Notes: generated from the sequence alone by a model not told the origin. Positions 8,494 through 16,944 are shown, numbered from the stretch's first letter. The stretch: 64,000 nt of DNA from Enterovibrio norvegicus FF-33 (GCF_000286835.2 NZ_AJYD02000038.1:1804453-1868452), one strand, 5' to 3'. Translations and numbers: made by a program.

Positions 8494-9270
8494 ATGAAAA
8501 ACATTGTCGTTTTATTCTCAACGCTTGCCGCAGCCTCTGCCGTGCATGCCGCGGGGGACACATATATTTTAAACGGTAGTATCTACACCAAACAAAACAC
8601 ATGGATAGCGGAGGCGGGCGTTGCTGGCATCAGCGATCTCTATAAGGAACAGGATGATTCAGTCGTTCCTGTGTTGAATTTTGGCTACCACGGTGATGAC
8701 TTCAATGTCGATTTGAATGGCGCGAACTATCGCGTCTACGGTACAGACAGTGATCAGGTAAACATCGGGGTTATCCTGACCAGCGCTGGGCTAGCGTATG
8801 ACGATGACACCTCAGATTTTCTAAAAGGTATGGATGACCGTGACTTGAGTGTCGACCTCGGCTTGAACGTAGATTTTAGACTCGGGACAGGCGTGATTTC
8901 GACCTACTTCCAACACGATGTATCGGGTGCCTACAAAGGATATATAGCTGGTGCAAGATACTTCGACATTGCCACCATCGGTGATGCTGATTTTGTCTCT
9001 TTCGCCGGCGTGATGCTGCAAAGTAAAGACTTTGTCGACTACTATTTTGGCGTCAATCAAAACGAAGCGCGAGCCAATCGCCCAGCCTACACCGGTGACA
9101 GCAGTGTGGCTTATGAGTTGGGATACAAGCTGATTTATCCTCTCAGTGAAAGCTGGAACCTGACACAGTCAACGCAATACACACGTTTAGGCAGCGACGT
9201 TGCTGACTCTCCCATTGTTGACAGCGCTAACCAATGGATGGTGGGAGCAACCATCGCCTATCACTTCTAA
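8494..9270 (+). CDS. MipA/OmpV family outer membrane protein
   Basis: 258 residues from the ATG at 8494, which has AAGGACAGAATC before it; a longer in-frame start at 8461 would spoil the signal peptide. The signal peptide is MKNIVVLFSTLAAASAVHA, cleaved before AGD. The mature part alternates polar and aromatic residues as in a beta-barrel and ends with phenylalanine (TIAYHF), the outer-membrane insertion signal. MipA/OmpV proteins are small barrels linked to murein-enzyme scaffolding or osmolarity and antibiotic responses. It lies 93 bp after the kinase gene and has its own terminator. Confidence 0.87.
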   Translation: MKNIVVLFSTLAAASAVHAAGDTYILNGSIYTKQNTWIAEAGVAGISDLYKEQDDSVVPVLNFGYHGDDFNVDLNGANYRVYGTDSDQVNIGVILTSAGLAYDDDTSDFLKGMDDRDLSVDLGLNVDFRLGTGVISTYFQHDVSGAYKGYIAGARYFDIATIGDADFVSFAGVMLQSKDFVDYYFGVNQNEARANRPAYTGDSSVAYELGYKLIYPLSESWNLTQSTQYTRLGSDVADSPIVDSANQWMVGATIAYHF

Positions 9271-9280
9271 AACGCGAAAA

Positions 9281-9310
9281 AGCCTGACGACAACATCAGG
9301 CTTATTTTTC
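9281..9310 (+). terminator. Rho-independent terminator of mipA
   Basis: AGCCTGA and TCAGGCT pair around an 8-base loop and are followed by TATTTTT, just after the MipA stop codon. Confidence 0.85.
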
Positions 9311-9499
9311 CGCAAACTGACGCAATGAACACCTTACCTGTTTTACCGATAGCACTATGGGTGTTGAGCCGTTGAGAGACGAACGACAACCACGAGGATT
9401 TTCTTAACGTGCCTACCACTGCTTTATCGTCCAATTTCCTAAAATGCCCACAAAACCACCACTCAAACGCGCAATCGGGAGAGAACGATAAAAACCCAT

Positions 9500-9515
9500 A
9501 CGCAAACGATTGCCT
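9500..9515. promoter_or_regulatory. PurR-like operator upstream of the purine permease operon
   Basis: ACGCAAACGATTGCCT matches the known PurR box ACGCAAACGTTTGCGT at 14 of 16 positions. It lies about 120 bp before the permease start. PurR uses hypoxanthine or guanine as co-repressor, which fits a guanine uptake and deamination operon. The 9311-9632 stretch holds no other gene I can support. Confidence 0.65.
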
Positions 9516-9632
9516 TCCTTCAAAAAGCGAGTAAGATGCGCGCCAATTTCAAGGCGTTACTGACGTTGGTTGCTCACCAAAGGGCCAAGTGTATGCCTGC
9601 CGATTTCAAGACTCACTTTGGTACTAAAACCT

Positions 9633-10937
9633 ATGAAAACTGCTGTTCCTTTGAATATCGATGAAAAGATCTCTTTGCCGAAATCTTTGTCTCTTGGCGC
9701 ACAACATGTGCTGGCGATGGACCTCTATATCGTCCCAATTATCCTTGCGGGTTTACTGTCTCTTTCTGTTGGTGATACATCTTCTCTCATCCAAATGACG
9801 TTTATCGTTGCGGGTCTGTGTACCATCATTCAATCTGGCTTCTTACTCAAATTACCCGTCATGCAAGGCCCCTCTTACATTCCTATCGGCGCCATTGCCG
9901 CAATTGGTAAATCCATGGGCATGGGCGCGGTGTATGGTGCGATGATCCCCGTCGCGATTTGTGTCGCGCTACTCGGTCGCCCTCTGAATCTGTTCAGCCG
10001 TTTGGTTAAAACCTTCGTGCCGCCAATCGTCGGTGGCACAGTGATCATCGTGGTGGGCATTTCTTTGTTGCCGGTGGCATTCAATGGTATTTACACCGCT
10101 GACCACCCTGCAGAGAATATTCTTATCGCCATGGCGAGTATGTTCTCCCTAAGCGCGTTCATTTTACTTGGCTGCTTTATCAAGCAACTTCATTGGCTGC
10201 GTTTGGCTTCCGTATTAGGCGCTATTGTCGTCGGCACTCTAGTCGCAGCATCAATGGGCATGGCGGACTTCTCTGCGGTATCCCACGCCGCATGGATAGA
10301 GCTTCCAAGCTTGTTGCCGTTTGGCGAACTGGTATTCGATCCGATCGCCATCCTGACACTGCTGTTCGTCACCATGATTGTGCTGGTTGAAACCACGGGC
10401 ACTTGGTGCGCGGTCACTGCGGTAACGGGCACGGAGTTGGATGACAACCGTTTGAACCGCGGCGCAACGGGTGAAGCAGCAGGTCAATTTATCTGTTCTC
10501 TACTGGGCGGAAGCCCTGTGACGGGTTATTCGACCAATGCGGGGATCATTGCGGTAACCGGCGTGGCTTCACGTCGCGCGATTATCGCTGGCGGTTTTAT
10601 TCTTCTCGTTCTTGGCCTTGTGCCGAAGCTGACCAGCCTGATTGCTTCTGTGCCACATGCTGTCATTGCTGGCATCTTTGCCGTGATTTGTGTGGTGATT
10701 GCAATGAACGGCTTCCGCGTCGTCCAAAACATACACCTGACCGAACGCAATATGTTAGTGATTGGGTTGCCGATCATGCTGGCGCTTGGCGCAGTCTTAA
10801 TGCCTCGTGAAATCATTTATGCGCTGCCAGAATTAGTGGGCTATTTGGCGAACTCAGGCATTGCGATTGGTGCGCTTGCCGCTGTTATCTTGAATTTTGT
10901 TCTCCCTAACGAAGCGCCGCTGGAGGCTGAAGCATGA
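9633..10937 (+). CDS. NCS2-family nucleobase (guanine/xanthine) permease
   Basis: 434 residues from the ATG at 9633; an in-frame start 63 bases upstream would add an unlikely leader. The protein is almost wholly hydrophobic with 12 or more membrane segments. It has NCS2 landmarks such as LGAQHVLAMD at the start, LPVMQGPSYIPIGA in the first half, and ETTGTWCAVTAVTGTELDDNRLNRG before the second half. Members move purines or uracil with protons or sodium. Its stop overlaps the guanine deaminase start by four bases (ATGA), so guanine or a related purine is the likely substrate (inference from context). Confidence 0.88.
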   Translation: MKTAVPLNIDEKISLPKSLSLGAQHVLAMDLYIVPIILAGLLSLSVGDTSSLIQMTFIVAGLCTIIQSGFLLKLPVMQGPSYIPIGAIAAIGKSMGMGAVYGAMIPVAICVALLGRPLNLFSRLVKTFVPPIVGGTVIIVVGISLLPVAFNGIYTADHPAENILIAMASMFSLSAFILLGCFIKQLHWLRLASVLGAIVVGTLVAASMGMADFSAVSHAAWIELPSLLPFGELVFDPIAILTLLFVTMIVLVETTGTWCAVTAVTGTELDDNRLNRGATGEAAGQFICSLLGGSPVTGYSTNAGIIAVTGVASRRAIIAGGFILLVLGLVPKLTSLIASVPHAVIAGIFAVICVVIAMNGFRVVQNIHLTERNMLVIGLPIMLALGAVLMPREIIYALPELVGYLANSGIAIGALAAVILNFVLPNEAPLEAEA

Positions 10938-12298
10938 TTGACATGGCCCGTATTCAATTTGGTATTTTGGCGGACACTTTCCATGCCCCTGTAAAAGGTG
11001 AGCTGGCGTTTATTCCAGACTTCTTGATCCTTGTTGATTTGCGTGGCGACATTGTTGCTACCTTCCATTCTGACGATGTGGATTACGGCGTTCATCTGAA
11101 CGCATTATGCGAGTCACTGACGCTTATCACCGTTGAGAAAGGCCAGTATCTGATGCCAGGGCTGGTTGACCTTCATTGTCACGCTCCACAGTGGCCACAA
11201 GCAGGTAAAGGCTTAGACCTGCCTCTATACGATTGGCTGCAAAACTATACTTTCCCATTGGAAAACCGTTACAGCGACTTAGCATTTGCTGACACGGTAT
11301 ACCAAGACGTGACGCGCACGCTTCTGGCGAACGGAACGACCAGCGCGGTGTACTTTGCGTCTATCCATCGTGAAGCCTCTGAACTGTTGGCGAGCATTAG
11401 CCTAGAGCAAGGCCAACGCGCGTTCGTGGGCAGAATCAACATGGATAACGCAGAACAATGCCCTGCGTTTTATCGTGAGTCGTCCGTTGAACAATCACTC
11501 GCTGACACGGAAGCATTCATTCACAATGTACGTGGCCTGAAAGGCAATGAACACGGCTTGGTAAAACCTGTGATCACCCCTCGCTTCGTACCAAGTTGCA
11601 CCGAAACATTGCTGCGCGAATTGGGCAAGCTGGTTCAGCACCATGACGTTCACATGCAAACCCATTGCTCTGAAAGCGACTGGGCACGCGATTACGCACT
11701 GCAGCACTATGGCAAGTCAGACATTGAGATTTATGCTGACGCTGGGTTGTTGAACAACAAAACTGTGCTGGCCCACTCTATTTTTCTGACCGACAACGAC
11801 GTTGCTGTGATGAAGGAGTTTGATGCTGGCATCGGCCATTGCCCGTTGTCGAATATGTACTTTGCCAATGCCGCCATGCATACACGCGAGTTACTAGACA
11901 GCGGTGTGAGTATTGGCCTCGGCAGTGATATTGCTGGCGCACCATCGCCTTCGATATTCCGCGCCAGTTTTGACGCAGTTACCCATTCTCGCGTTCGCGA
12001 AGACGGTGTAGATTCACGTTTGGTCGCTGCCGAGCGTGGCGTTACGGGTTCGCGTGTTAGCTTTGTTGAAGCATTCTGGATGGCAACCGCTGGCGGTGGA
12101 CGTGTGTTGAATGAAAAAGTCGGTGTGTTCGAAAAGGATTTCCATTTTGATGCGCTCGTGATCAAACCGAGTGCCTTAGGTAACCTGCGAATTTGGCAAG
12201 ATATGGACACCCCTCGCGATATTTTGGAGAAAATCGTGTCGTTGGGCCAACGCTGCGATATCGACAAAGTCTGGGTACAAGGCAAACAAGTTCGATAG
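10934..12298 (+). CDS. guaD: Guanine deaminase
   Basis: 454 residues, amidohydrolase superfamily. It hydrolyses guanine to xanthine and ammonia. Zinc and active-site motifs are in order: GLVDLHCHAPQ (HxH), WLQNYTFPLE (typical of guanine deaminases), MQTHCSES, LAHSIFLTD and GLGSDIAGAPSPS with the metal-binding Asp. The start overlaps the permease stop as ATGA, so the two genes form a translationally coupled scavenging operon behind a PurR-like box. The last 125 bases and the terminator have a diverged second copy 3.4 kb downstream. Confidence 0.93.
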   Translation: MIDMARIQFGILADTFHAPVKGELAFIPDFLILVDLRGDIVATFHSDDVDYGVHLNALCESLTLITVEKGQYLMPGLVDLHCHAPQWPQAGKGLDLPLYDWLQNYTFPLENRYSDLAFADTVYQDVTRTLLANGTTSAVYFASIHREASELLASISLEQGQRAFVGRINMDNAEQCPAFYRESSVEQSLADTEAFIHNVRGLKGNEHGLVKPVITPRFVPSCTETLLRELGKLVQHHDVHMQTHCSESDWARDYALQHYGKSDIEIYADAGLLNNKTVLAHSIFLTDNDVAVMKEFDAGIGHCPLSNMYFANAAMHTRELLDSGVSIGLGSDIAGAPSPSIFRASFDAVTHSRVREDGVDSRLVAAERGVTGSRVSFVEAFWMATAGGGRVLNEKVGVFEKDFHFDALVIKPSALGNLRIWQDMDTPRDILEKIVSLGQRCDIDKVWVQGKQVR

Positions 12299-12334
12299 CG
12301 TCTATACCCAAGTAACCGTATTGATACCAAAATT

Positions 12335-12371
12335 AAAACCTCCCCTGCTTGCGCATCGGGAGGTTTTTATT
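12335..12371. terminator. Bidirectional terminator between guaD and SDR gene
   Basis: AAAACCTCCC and GGGAGGTTTT form a long stem, with T runs on both strands. It separates convergent guaD and the short-chain dehydrogenase gene. A copy occurs at 15816-15846. Confidence 0.9.
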
Positions 12372-12422
12372 TAGCTGAATGGCTAGGGTCTGTTGACCTT
12401 TGGTGGTTTAACATTTGGTGGT

Positions 12423-13241
12423 TTAAGAGTGAATGCCAAGTTTGCCAAGCATCTCGTCCATTGCCATCACCAAGGCTTCGTTCTTGCTTGAATCTAGCGC
12501 ATCAGAATGCGGCTGTGTAAATGCACCAATGTCATTATCAAAGTAACGACCAGAAGCTTCAGCAAACTTATCACTCAGGGCTGCATCAACTAACACATCA
12601 GCACCAATGCTTAAGTCTTTACCTTCTGAGCCGTAAGCCTCTTTGACCATTTTGCTCCCCAGAAATGACGCCGGATTGACAGCAATTAGAACGGGTGCAT
12701 CCGACCCCAAGGTCTGAGCCAACAAGAAACTCCACATGGTGATAGCTAATTTGCTCTGTGAATAAGCAGCGCTATCAGACAATTCTTGTCTGCCTCTCAG
12801 CGCCTCCAAGTTCACAGGTGCTTGAGCCGCCGAAGACAAGTTCACCACGCGACTGTCTGCGTCCATCGATGGCAACAGCGCTTTGGTCAGCACATAAGGT
12901 GCCAATGTATTAACCATAAAGCGCACGTCGTAACCCTCTTTGGTCACTGCCGTCGGCACTTTAAATACGCCAGCATTATTGATCAGCACATCGATACTTG
13001 AGTACTTCGCTTTAATTTGTTCAGCCATCGTGACCACTTGAGACAAATCCGACAGGTCAGCCAAATATGTATCAAACTTTGCATTCGGGTAAGCATCAGC
13101 CAGTGCATTCTTGGCCTGCTCCAATTTGGCACTATTACGACCATGCAACAACAGCGTGTGGCCGTCGGCTGCCAGTTTCTTCGCCGTTTCAAAGCCGATG
13201 CCATCTGTGGCGCCTGTCAATAATAGGGTCTTTTTCATCAT
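12423..13241 (-). CDS. Short-chain dehydrogenase/reductase (SDR) family oxidoreductase
   Basis: 272 residues. The Rossmann motif is TGATDGIG (9-16), then HGRNSAKL, which favours NADP(H) through the Arg, then INNAGVF and the catalytic YSQSK pair. The C-terminal half lacks clear substrate clues; relatives are annotated as retinol dehydrogenase-like or generic SDRs. AAGGAAGAGC precedes the ATG. It is divergent from a LysR gene at 13437, which is the likely regulator. Confidence 0.9.
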   Translation of the reverse strand: MMKKTLLLTGATDGIGFETAKKLAADGHTLLLHGRNSAKLEQAKNALADAYPNAKFDTYLADLSDLSQVVTMAEQIKAKYSSIDVLINNAGVFKVPTAVTKEGYDVRFMVNTLAPYVLTKALLPSMDADSRVVNLSSAAQAPVNLEALRGRQELSDSAAYSQSKLAITMWSFLLAQTLGSDAPVLIAVNPASFLGSKMVKEAYGSEGKDLSIGADVLVDAALSDKFAEASGRYFDNDIGAFTQPHSDALDSSKNEALVMAMDEMLGKLGIHS

Positions 13242-13377
13242 GCTCTTCCTTTAATCATTGTTTGGTACGCGGCCTTTTCCTGATCGAGTATATCAATCAG
13301 ACGTGGATTCGCACTCTATCCCCCAAGCGCTCGTACATCAGGTGTTCAACGAATCAATGGAACGAGCCTAATACTTT

Positions 13378-13393
13378 GTATAAAGTGTATAAA
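13378..13393. promoter_or_regulatory. Direct repeat GTATAAA-GT-GTATAAA in SDR/LysR intergenic region
   Basis: Two GTATAAA units are separated by two bases, overlapping an ACTTT-GTAT-AAAGT inverted repeat. They lie 44-59 bp upstream of the LysR start and in the shared divergent promoter region, so they may be a LysR binding site or -10 elements. Confidence 0.4.
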
Positions 13394-13436
13394 TGATAGA
13401 AAAATAAAATCAGAATTCGGATTTTGGAGATAATGG

Positions 13437-14345
13437 ATGAACACCAATAGCATCAAGTTATTTGTTCTCGCCGCAGAAACGCTGAACATCAGCGCTGCAG
13501 GTCAGCAGCTTGGGCTTGCCCCTTCTGTCGCAAGTGCTTGGCTGTCCAAACTGGAAATGGAAGTCGGTGCAGATCTTTTTCACCGAACCACCCGCAAAGT
13601 AACCCTGTCTATTGAAGGCACCGAGTTTCTCCCTTACGCCAAAGAAATCTTGGCGCAGCAGGAAGCCGCTTTTGCCGCATTAGGTCGCGGTAATCCCGAT
13701 GTCAGTGGCACGTTGCGATTTGCCGCTTCCAGCACATTCGCACAACACTATGTCGTTCCCATCCTTGCAGAATTTCTAGCACGCTACCCTAAAATCAACG
13801 TGGAACTGATGCTCTCGGACACTCAGGTCAAGCTCATTGAAGGGGGCTATGATTTGGCATTGCGCAACCTTGCTGCCGAAGACAGCAGCCTGATTGGCCG
13901 ACGCCTTGCCAGCGATACCCGAGTCCTTTGCGCATCGCCCGAGTATTTAGCGGCCAAAGGTACTCCGCAAGCACCAGAAGAGCTCATTGAGCATCAACTA
14001 CTGGTATTTATGAAAGCCAAATCCAGAAAACTGATCGCCAGCAACGGCAAGCGAGAATGCACATTTCCCCCAGCGAGTGCCAAACCAAGAGTTGTTTGTG
14101 ATGATGGTGCCAGCATGCGCATCGCTGCCAAAGCGGGCGTCGGTATCTGCATGAGTTCGATCTGGAATATTCACAACGATCTGAAAGACGGTACTCTGGT
14201 GAGGGTTCTGCCTGACTATCATGTTGATGACCAAAGTTCCGTGTGGCTGGTTTACCCTAAATCCAATGTGCTGACGGCCAAAGTTCGTGTCTTTATTGAT
14301 TATCTCGTTGAGAAAATTGGTAAACCGCCAGTTTGGGAACAATAA
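13437..14345 (+). CDS. LysR-family transcriptional regulator
   Basis: 302 residues. The HTH is at LNISAAGQQLGLAPSVASAW (about 16-35), followed by LFHRTTRKVTLSIEG. The effector domain covers the rest. It is divergent from the SDR gene across 195 bp, the classic LysR arrangement, and probably controls it. A GGAGATAATGG region stands before the start codon. Confidence 0.9.
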   Translation: MNTNSIKLFVLAAETLNISAAGQQLGLAPSVASAWLSKLEMEVGADLFHRTTRKVTLSIEGTEFLPYAKEILAQQEAAFAALGRGNPDVSGTLRFAASSTFAQHYVVPILAEFLARYPKINVELMLSDTQVKLIEGGYDLALRNLAAEDSSLIGRRLASDTRVLCASPEYLAAKGTPQAPEELIEHQLLVFMKAKSRKLIASNGKRECTFPPASAKPRVVCDDGASMRIAAKAGVGICMSSIWNIHNDLKDGTLVRVLPDYHVDDQSSVWLVYPKSNVLTAKVRVFIDYLVEKIGKPPVWEQ

Positions 14346-14366
14346 ATCCGGTAAACGGCGAATAAT

Positions 14367-14401
14367 AGGGCGGTTCAAGTTACTCAGCGATGTGCCGCCC
14401 T
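14367..14401 (+). terminator. Hairpin after LysR gene, weak terminator
   Basis: AGGGCGG and CCGCCCT form a 7-bp GC-rich stem with a 21-base loop right after the LysR stop. There is no T run, so function as a terminator is uncertain. Confidence 0.4.
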
Positions 14402-14669
14402 AGTCTTCCTGCTAGTTACTTCGACGGCTATCTACTTGAACACAAGCATGCTGAACAGATGCAAGCTCACATCTAACGCTACCACCACTTCTTCTATCTA
14501 CTCTTTCTCTATCATCGCCTTTTAATTATCGTGCCTTCTTATTATCTGCCAAATCAAAATAGTGATTCCTCATTTGGCTTATTTATTCACTTTTTGAAGC
14601 GAATTACACTTCTCCCATCAAAAATTGTTAGCCGACAATCGGCGACTGTTTAGCAAAAGGAGAAGCGAG
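14402..14669. other. Intergenic stretch before oxygenase gene
   Basis: I see no gene or strong motif here. The segment is AT-rich toward its right end and probably holds the promoter of the 2OG oxygenase gene. Confidence 0.5.
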
Positions 14670-15611
14670 ATGAAAAACACGGCCACTCACAACGACAACG
14701 TGACTTATGATCCCCTCACTGAGGCTCGCGCGCTAGCATTGCCTTCTCGCGAATCCATGTTGCAGCGTGCACCATCGGTCAAACGTTTCTGGGACACCAA
14801 TACCCCTTTGCTCACCGAGGCTTGGCGCGCATGGGAAGCGAGTGAAGAATCACCTAATTTCAAGCCTGACACGTCACTGCTCGACCCAAAACTCAGAGAA
14901 GCCGTTGAGCAAGCATGGCTTGACCCTACGAAGGAAGCCGCCGTCCAAGATCTCTGGGAAGAAGTATCTGCCGGCGTCTACCAGGCGCAGTTCTTTGACC
15001 CAGAGCGTCTAGCCGATCTGCGTGAATATCTTGAAGCAGTGGCTGATGCCGGTATTCCCACGCGTCCACCTTACGGAATCGCGCTAAATCGCCGCGGTGC
15101 CATGCTGGACCCACGTTCTGAGGGCTATTTAGCTGCGCCAGCATTTCAAGCGTTTTATCGTGACGTCATGGACCGCTACATGCGCCCTATCGCAAGGCTT
15201 TTGTTCCCCGGCGTGATGGGTTATGACAGCCAGACTTTTGGCTTTTCGATTCAGTATCAGGTAGGAATAGACACATCACTGCAACCACATACTGATGCCA
15301 GTGCAGCGACGTTGAATATCAATATGAACCTGCCAGATGAATCGTTCGCAGGGTCAGAAGTTGATTTCTATGACAGAGTCTCGGGCGAGGTGAAACGCAT
15401 CACGTTCAAACCGGGTACTGCGATGATCCACAGAGGTAACATACCTCATGCGGCTCATCCTATTACCAGCGGCACGCGAAGCAACATGGTGCTTTGGCTA
15501 TACGGTGACCGAATGCAAATCCCGGTAGCTGGCCAACGCATTGAGCAAGTCGATGCCAAGCTGCGGTGGACTATACCCGCGGATGAAGCAGACAAATTTG
15601 CGCCGTTCTAG
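14670..15611 (+). CDS. 2-oxoglutarate/Fe(II)-dependent oxygenase family protein
   Basis: 313 residues from the ATG at 14670, which has AAAAGGAGAAGCGAG before it. The double-stranded beta-helix iron site is visible: His207 and Asp209 in QPHTDAS, a distal His near residue 260 in IPHAAHPITSGTR, and Arg270 to bind the 2-oxoglutarate carboxylate. The TLNINMN and FAGSEVDFYD segments match the prolyl-hydroxylase-like or OGFOD-like group. The N-terminal 130 residues are mostly charged and helical. The substrate is unknown. It is flanked on the right by a decayed guaD fragment. Confidence 0.8.
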   Translation: MKNTATHNDNVTYDPLTEARALALPSRESMLQRAPSVKRFWDTNTPLLTEAWRAWEASEESPNFKPDTSLLDPKLREAVEQAWLDPTKEAAVQDLWEEVSAGVYQAQFFDPERLADLREYLEAVADAGIPTRPPYGIALNRRGAMLDPRSEGYLAAPAFQAFYRDVMDRYMRPIARLLFPGVMGYDSQTFGFSIQYQVGIDTSLQPHTDASAATLNINMNLPDESFAGSEVDFYDRVSGEVKRITFKPGTAMIHRGNIPHAAHPITSGTRSNMVLWLYGDRMQIPVAGQRIEQVDAKLRWTIPADEADKFAPF

Positions 15612-15671
15612 TGTGTCAATGAATAGGAACTATCTGAGGAGTGGGAGCTATCTGTGGACAGGCACATTTAA

Positions 15672-15799
15672 TATGCCTTGGGTCACCTACGAATCTGGCA
15701 GGACATGGACACCCTGGCGATATTTGGGAGAAAATCGTGTCATTGGGTCAACGCTGCGACATCGACAAAGTCTGGGCACAAGGCAAGCAAGTTCGATAA
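15672..15799 (+). pseudogene. Decayed 3' fragment of a second guanine deaminase gene
   Basis: The bases align with the last 125 or so bases of guaD (12173-12298) with about 14 differences by eye, including a one-base deletion in the ATGGACACCC region that breaks the frame. It still carries the ATCGACAAAGTCTGGG and AAGTTCGATAA endings. No upstream guaD sequence is recognisable. It is followed by a copy of the guaD terminator. It points to a past duplication, or to a recombination that inserted the SDR-LysR-oxygenase segment next to guaD. Confidence 0.85.
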
Positions 15800-15815
15800 T
15801 TTCTAACCATCATTC

Positions 15816-15846
15816 AACCTCCCCTACGTGTGTATGGGAGGTTTTG
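15816..15846 (+). terminator. Second copy of guaD-type terminator
   Basis: AACCTCCC and GGGAGGTT with TTTG after it, the same stem as at 12335-12371. It is now likely used by the oxygenase transcript. Confidence 0.75.
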
Positions 15847-15871
15847 TTACTGCGCTCTCATCGCTCGCTCA

Positions 15872-16408
15872 TCATTCAAGAACAATAGAGATATAATTCG
15901 TTTTGTACGGCGCGATAGTGGCCTCGCCAGTCGCATAATACTTTGTGCCTGTCTCTTTAGATTGCACTTTAAAATAGTACTTGCCCGCCGCAACGGTAAT
16001 CGTTTGATAAGTCCCCTCGCTTGCAATGAAAATACTATCATCCGCGAGCCAGCCTTCCGGCGACACGTCAAAGAGATTCCCATTGCATTCCAAAGAACCC
16101 GTTCTCGGCTGAGAGCAACTTTCGACAAATATTTCCGTTCTGGAATTGGGGTTTTTTACTGTTTTGGTCACTGTTATCGAACCATAATCTCGACTTGATC
16201 TTTCTGCGTCGAAAATCGAAATCGTCTCTTTCTCTACGCTAAAGCCTTTGTCATTTTTCACCACGGTGCCATTGCCAATGCCCCCTACAGAGCCTAAAAC
16301 CCCATTTATGGCACCGTTAACACCATCATTAACCACTTGTCCTAAATCTTTATCCGCACAACCAGACAAAGTTGCGGTTACCACTATCGCCAACGCTAAT
16401 TTCTTCAT
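15872..16408 (-). CDS. Hypothetical lipoprotein
   Basis: 178 residues. The signal peptide MKKLALAIVVTATLSGCADK contains a lipobox (LSGC), so Cys17 should be lipidated. After it comes a Gly/Asn/Val-rich segment (residues 22-52) that resembles a flexible or membrane-associated stretch. The C-terminal 120 residues look like a beta-rich domain with two cysteines (VESCSQ and LECNGN) that could form a disulfide. AAGGAAAGAGT precedes the ATG. I do not recognise the family. It is on the same strand as, and downstream of, the small secreted peptide gene. Confidence 0.8.
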   Translation of the reverse strand: MKKLALAIVVTATLSGCADKDLGQVVNDGVNGAINGVLGSVGGIGNGTVVKNDKGFSVEKETISIFDAERSSRDYGSITVTKTVKNPNSRTEIFVESCSQPRTGSLECNGNLFDVSPEGWLADDSIFIASEGTYQTITVAAGKYYFKVQSKETGTKYYATGEATIAPYKTNYISIVLE

Positions 16409-16595
16409 ACTCTTTCCTTTTTATTCTTATTTACATCCAATGCCGAGAGAACATTAACACCACTGAAAGCACGTGAGATGTCTCAAAATAGAGTTCAACT
16501 GCAACCAAGGAATCGGCGTTCACATATGTCACTGTTTGCTCACTGGCATGGTTGTTTTTGCAAAGAGAAATCAAAGCGGCTTTCATTAAGCGGAC

Positions 16596-16622
16596 ACAAA
16601 AAGAGCCACAATATGTGGCTCT
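16596..16622 (-). terminator. Rho-independent terminator of the small peptide gene
   Basis: Read on the minus strand, AGAGCCACA and TGTGGCTCT pair with a short loop and are followed by TTTTTG. It lies 33 bp past the stop codon of the 45-codon gene. Confidence 0.85.
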
Positions 16623-16654
16623 ACGGCAAAGCGATTAAATGGCTCAAAAAGCCG

Positions 16655-16792
16655 TTAGTGATGACCACCATTGTGGCAATCAAAAAATGAGAGGCTTGGC
16701 ATTGACCAGTCGTGTGTCAAATGCGTGTCTAACGCATACGCAGTGCCCGTTAGACCGAAAAGCACAAGTGCAGCAATTGCGAGTTTTTTCAT
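16655..16792 (-). CDS. Small secreted His/Cys-containing peptide (45 aa)
   Basis: A 45-codon gene with ATG at 16792 and AAGGATTTACTCA before it. The protein starts with a textbook signal peptide (MKKLAIAALVLFGLTGTAYA, then LDT). The mature 25 residues contain five His and one Cys, ending FFDCHNGGHH, which could bind a metal or react with thiols. It has its own terminator downstream and a structured leader upstream. It follows the sigZ-like gene on the same strand. I know no family for it; the ribosome-binding site, signal peptide and terminator together make it a credible gene. Confidence 0.72.
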   Translation of the reverse strand: MKKLAIAALVLFGLTGTAYALDTHLTHDWSMPSLSFFDCHNGGHH

Positions 16793-16825
16793 TGAGTAAA
16801 TCCTTATTATTTTTTGCTTATACCC

Positions 16826-16858
16826 AAACAACGCAGCAAGTATCGTTGTTTTCGCTGC
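16826..16858 (-). promoter_or_regulatory. Overlapping complementary segments in peptide leader
   Basis: On the minus strand the order is GCAGC, AAACAACG, GCTGC, CGTTGTTT (sharing one base). The first pairs with the third and the second with the fourth, which allows either two exclusive hairpins or an H-type pseudoknot, 34-66 bases before the start codon. Confidence 0.4.
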
Positions 16859-16915
16859 AAAAAGAAGGAGATTTACCTAGCTTTACGCTTAGTGACCATT
16901 CAATGACATAAGGAC

Positions 16916-16944
16916 AAAAAACCGCCTTTCTAAGACGGTTTTAA
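16916..16944 (-). terminator. Terminator after sigZ-like gene
   Basis: ACCGTC and GGCGGT pair (one G-U) on the minus strand and are followed by a TTTTTT run, 21 bp beyond the sigma factor stop codon. Confidence 0.75.

Noticed and set aside
15830-16198. Open frame on the plus strand over the lipoprotein gene
   Set aside because: The minus-strand lipoprotein has a signal peptide, lipobox and ribosome-binding site; the plus frame has none.
16478-16911. Two overlapping plus-strand frames opposite the small peptide
   Set aside because: No ribosome-binding sites, no motifs, and they run across the terminator of the minus-strand peptide gene.
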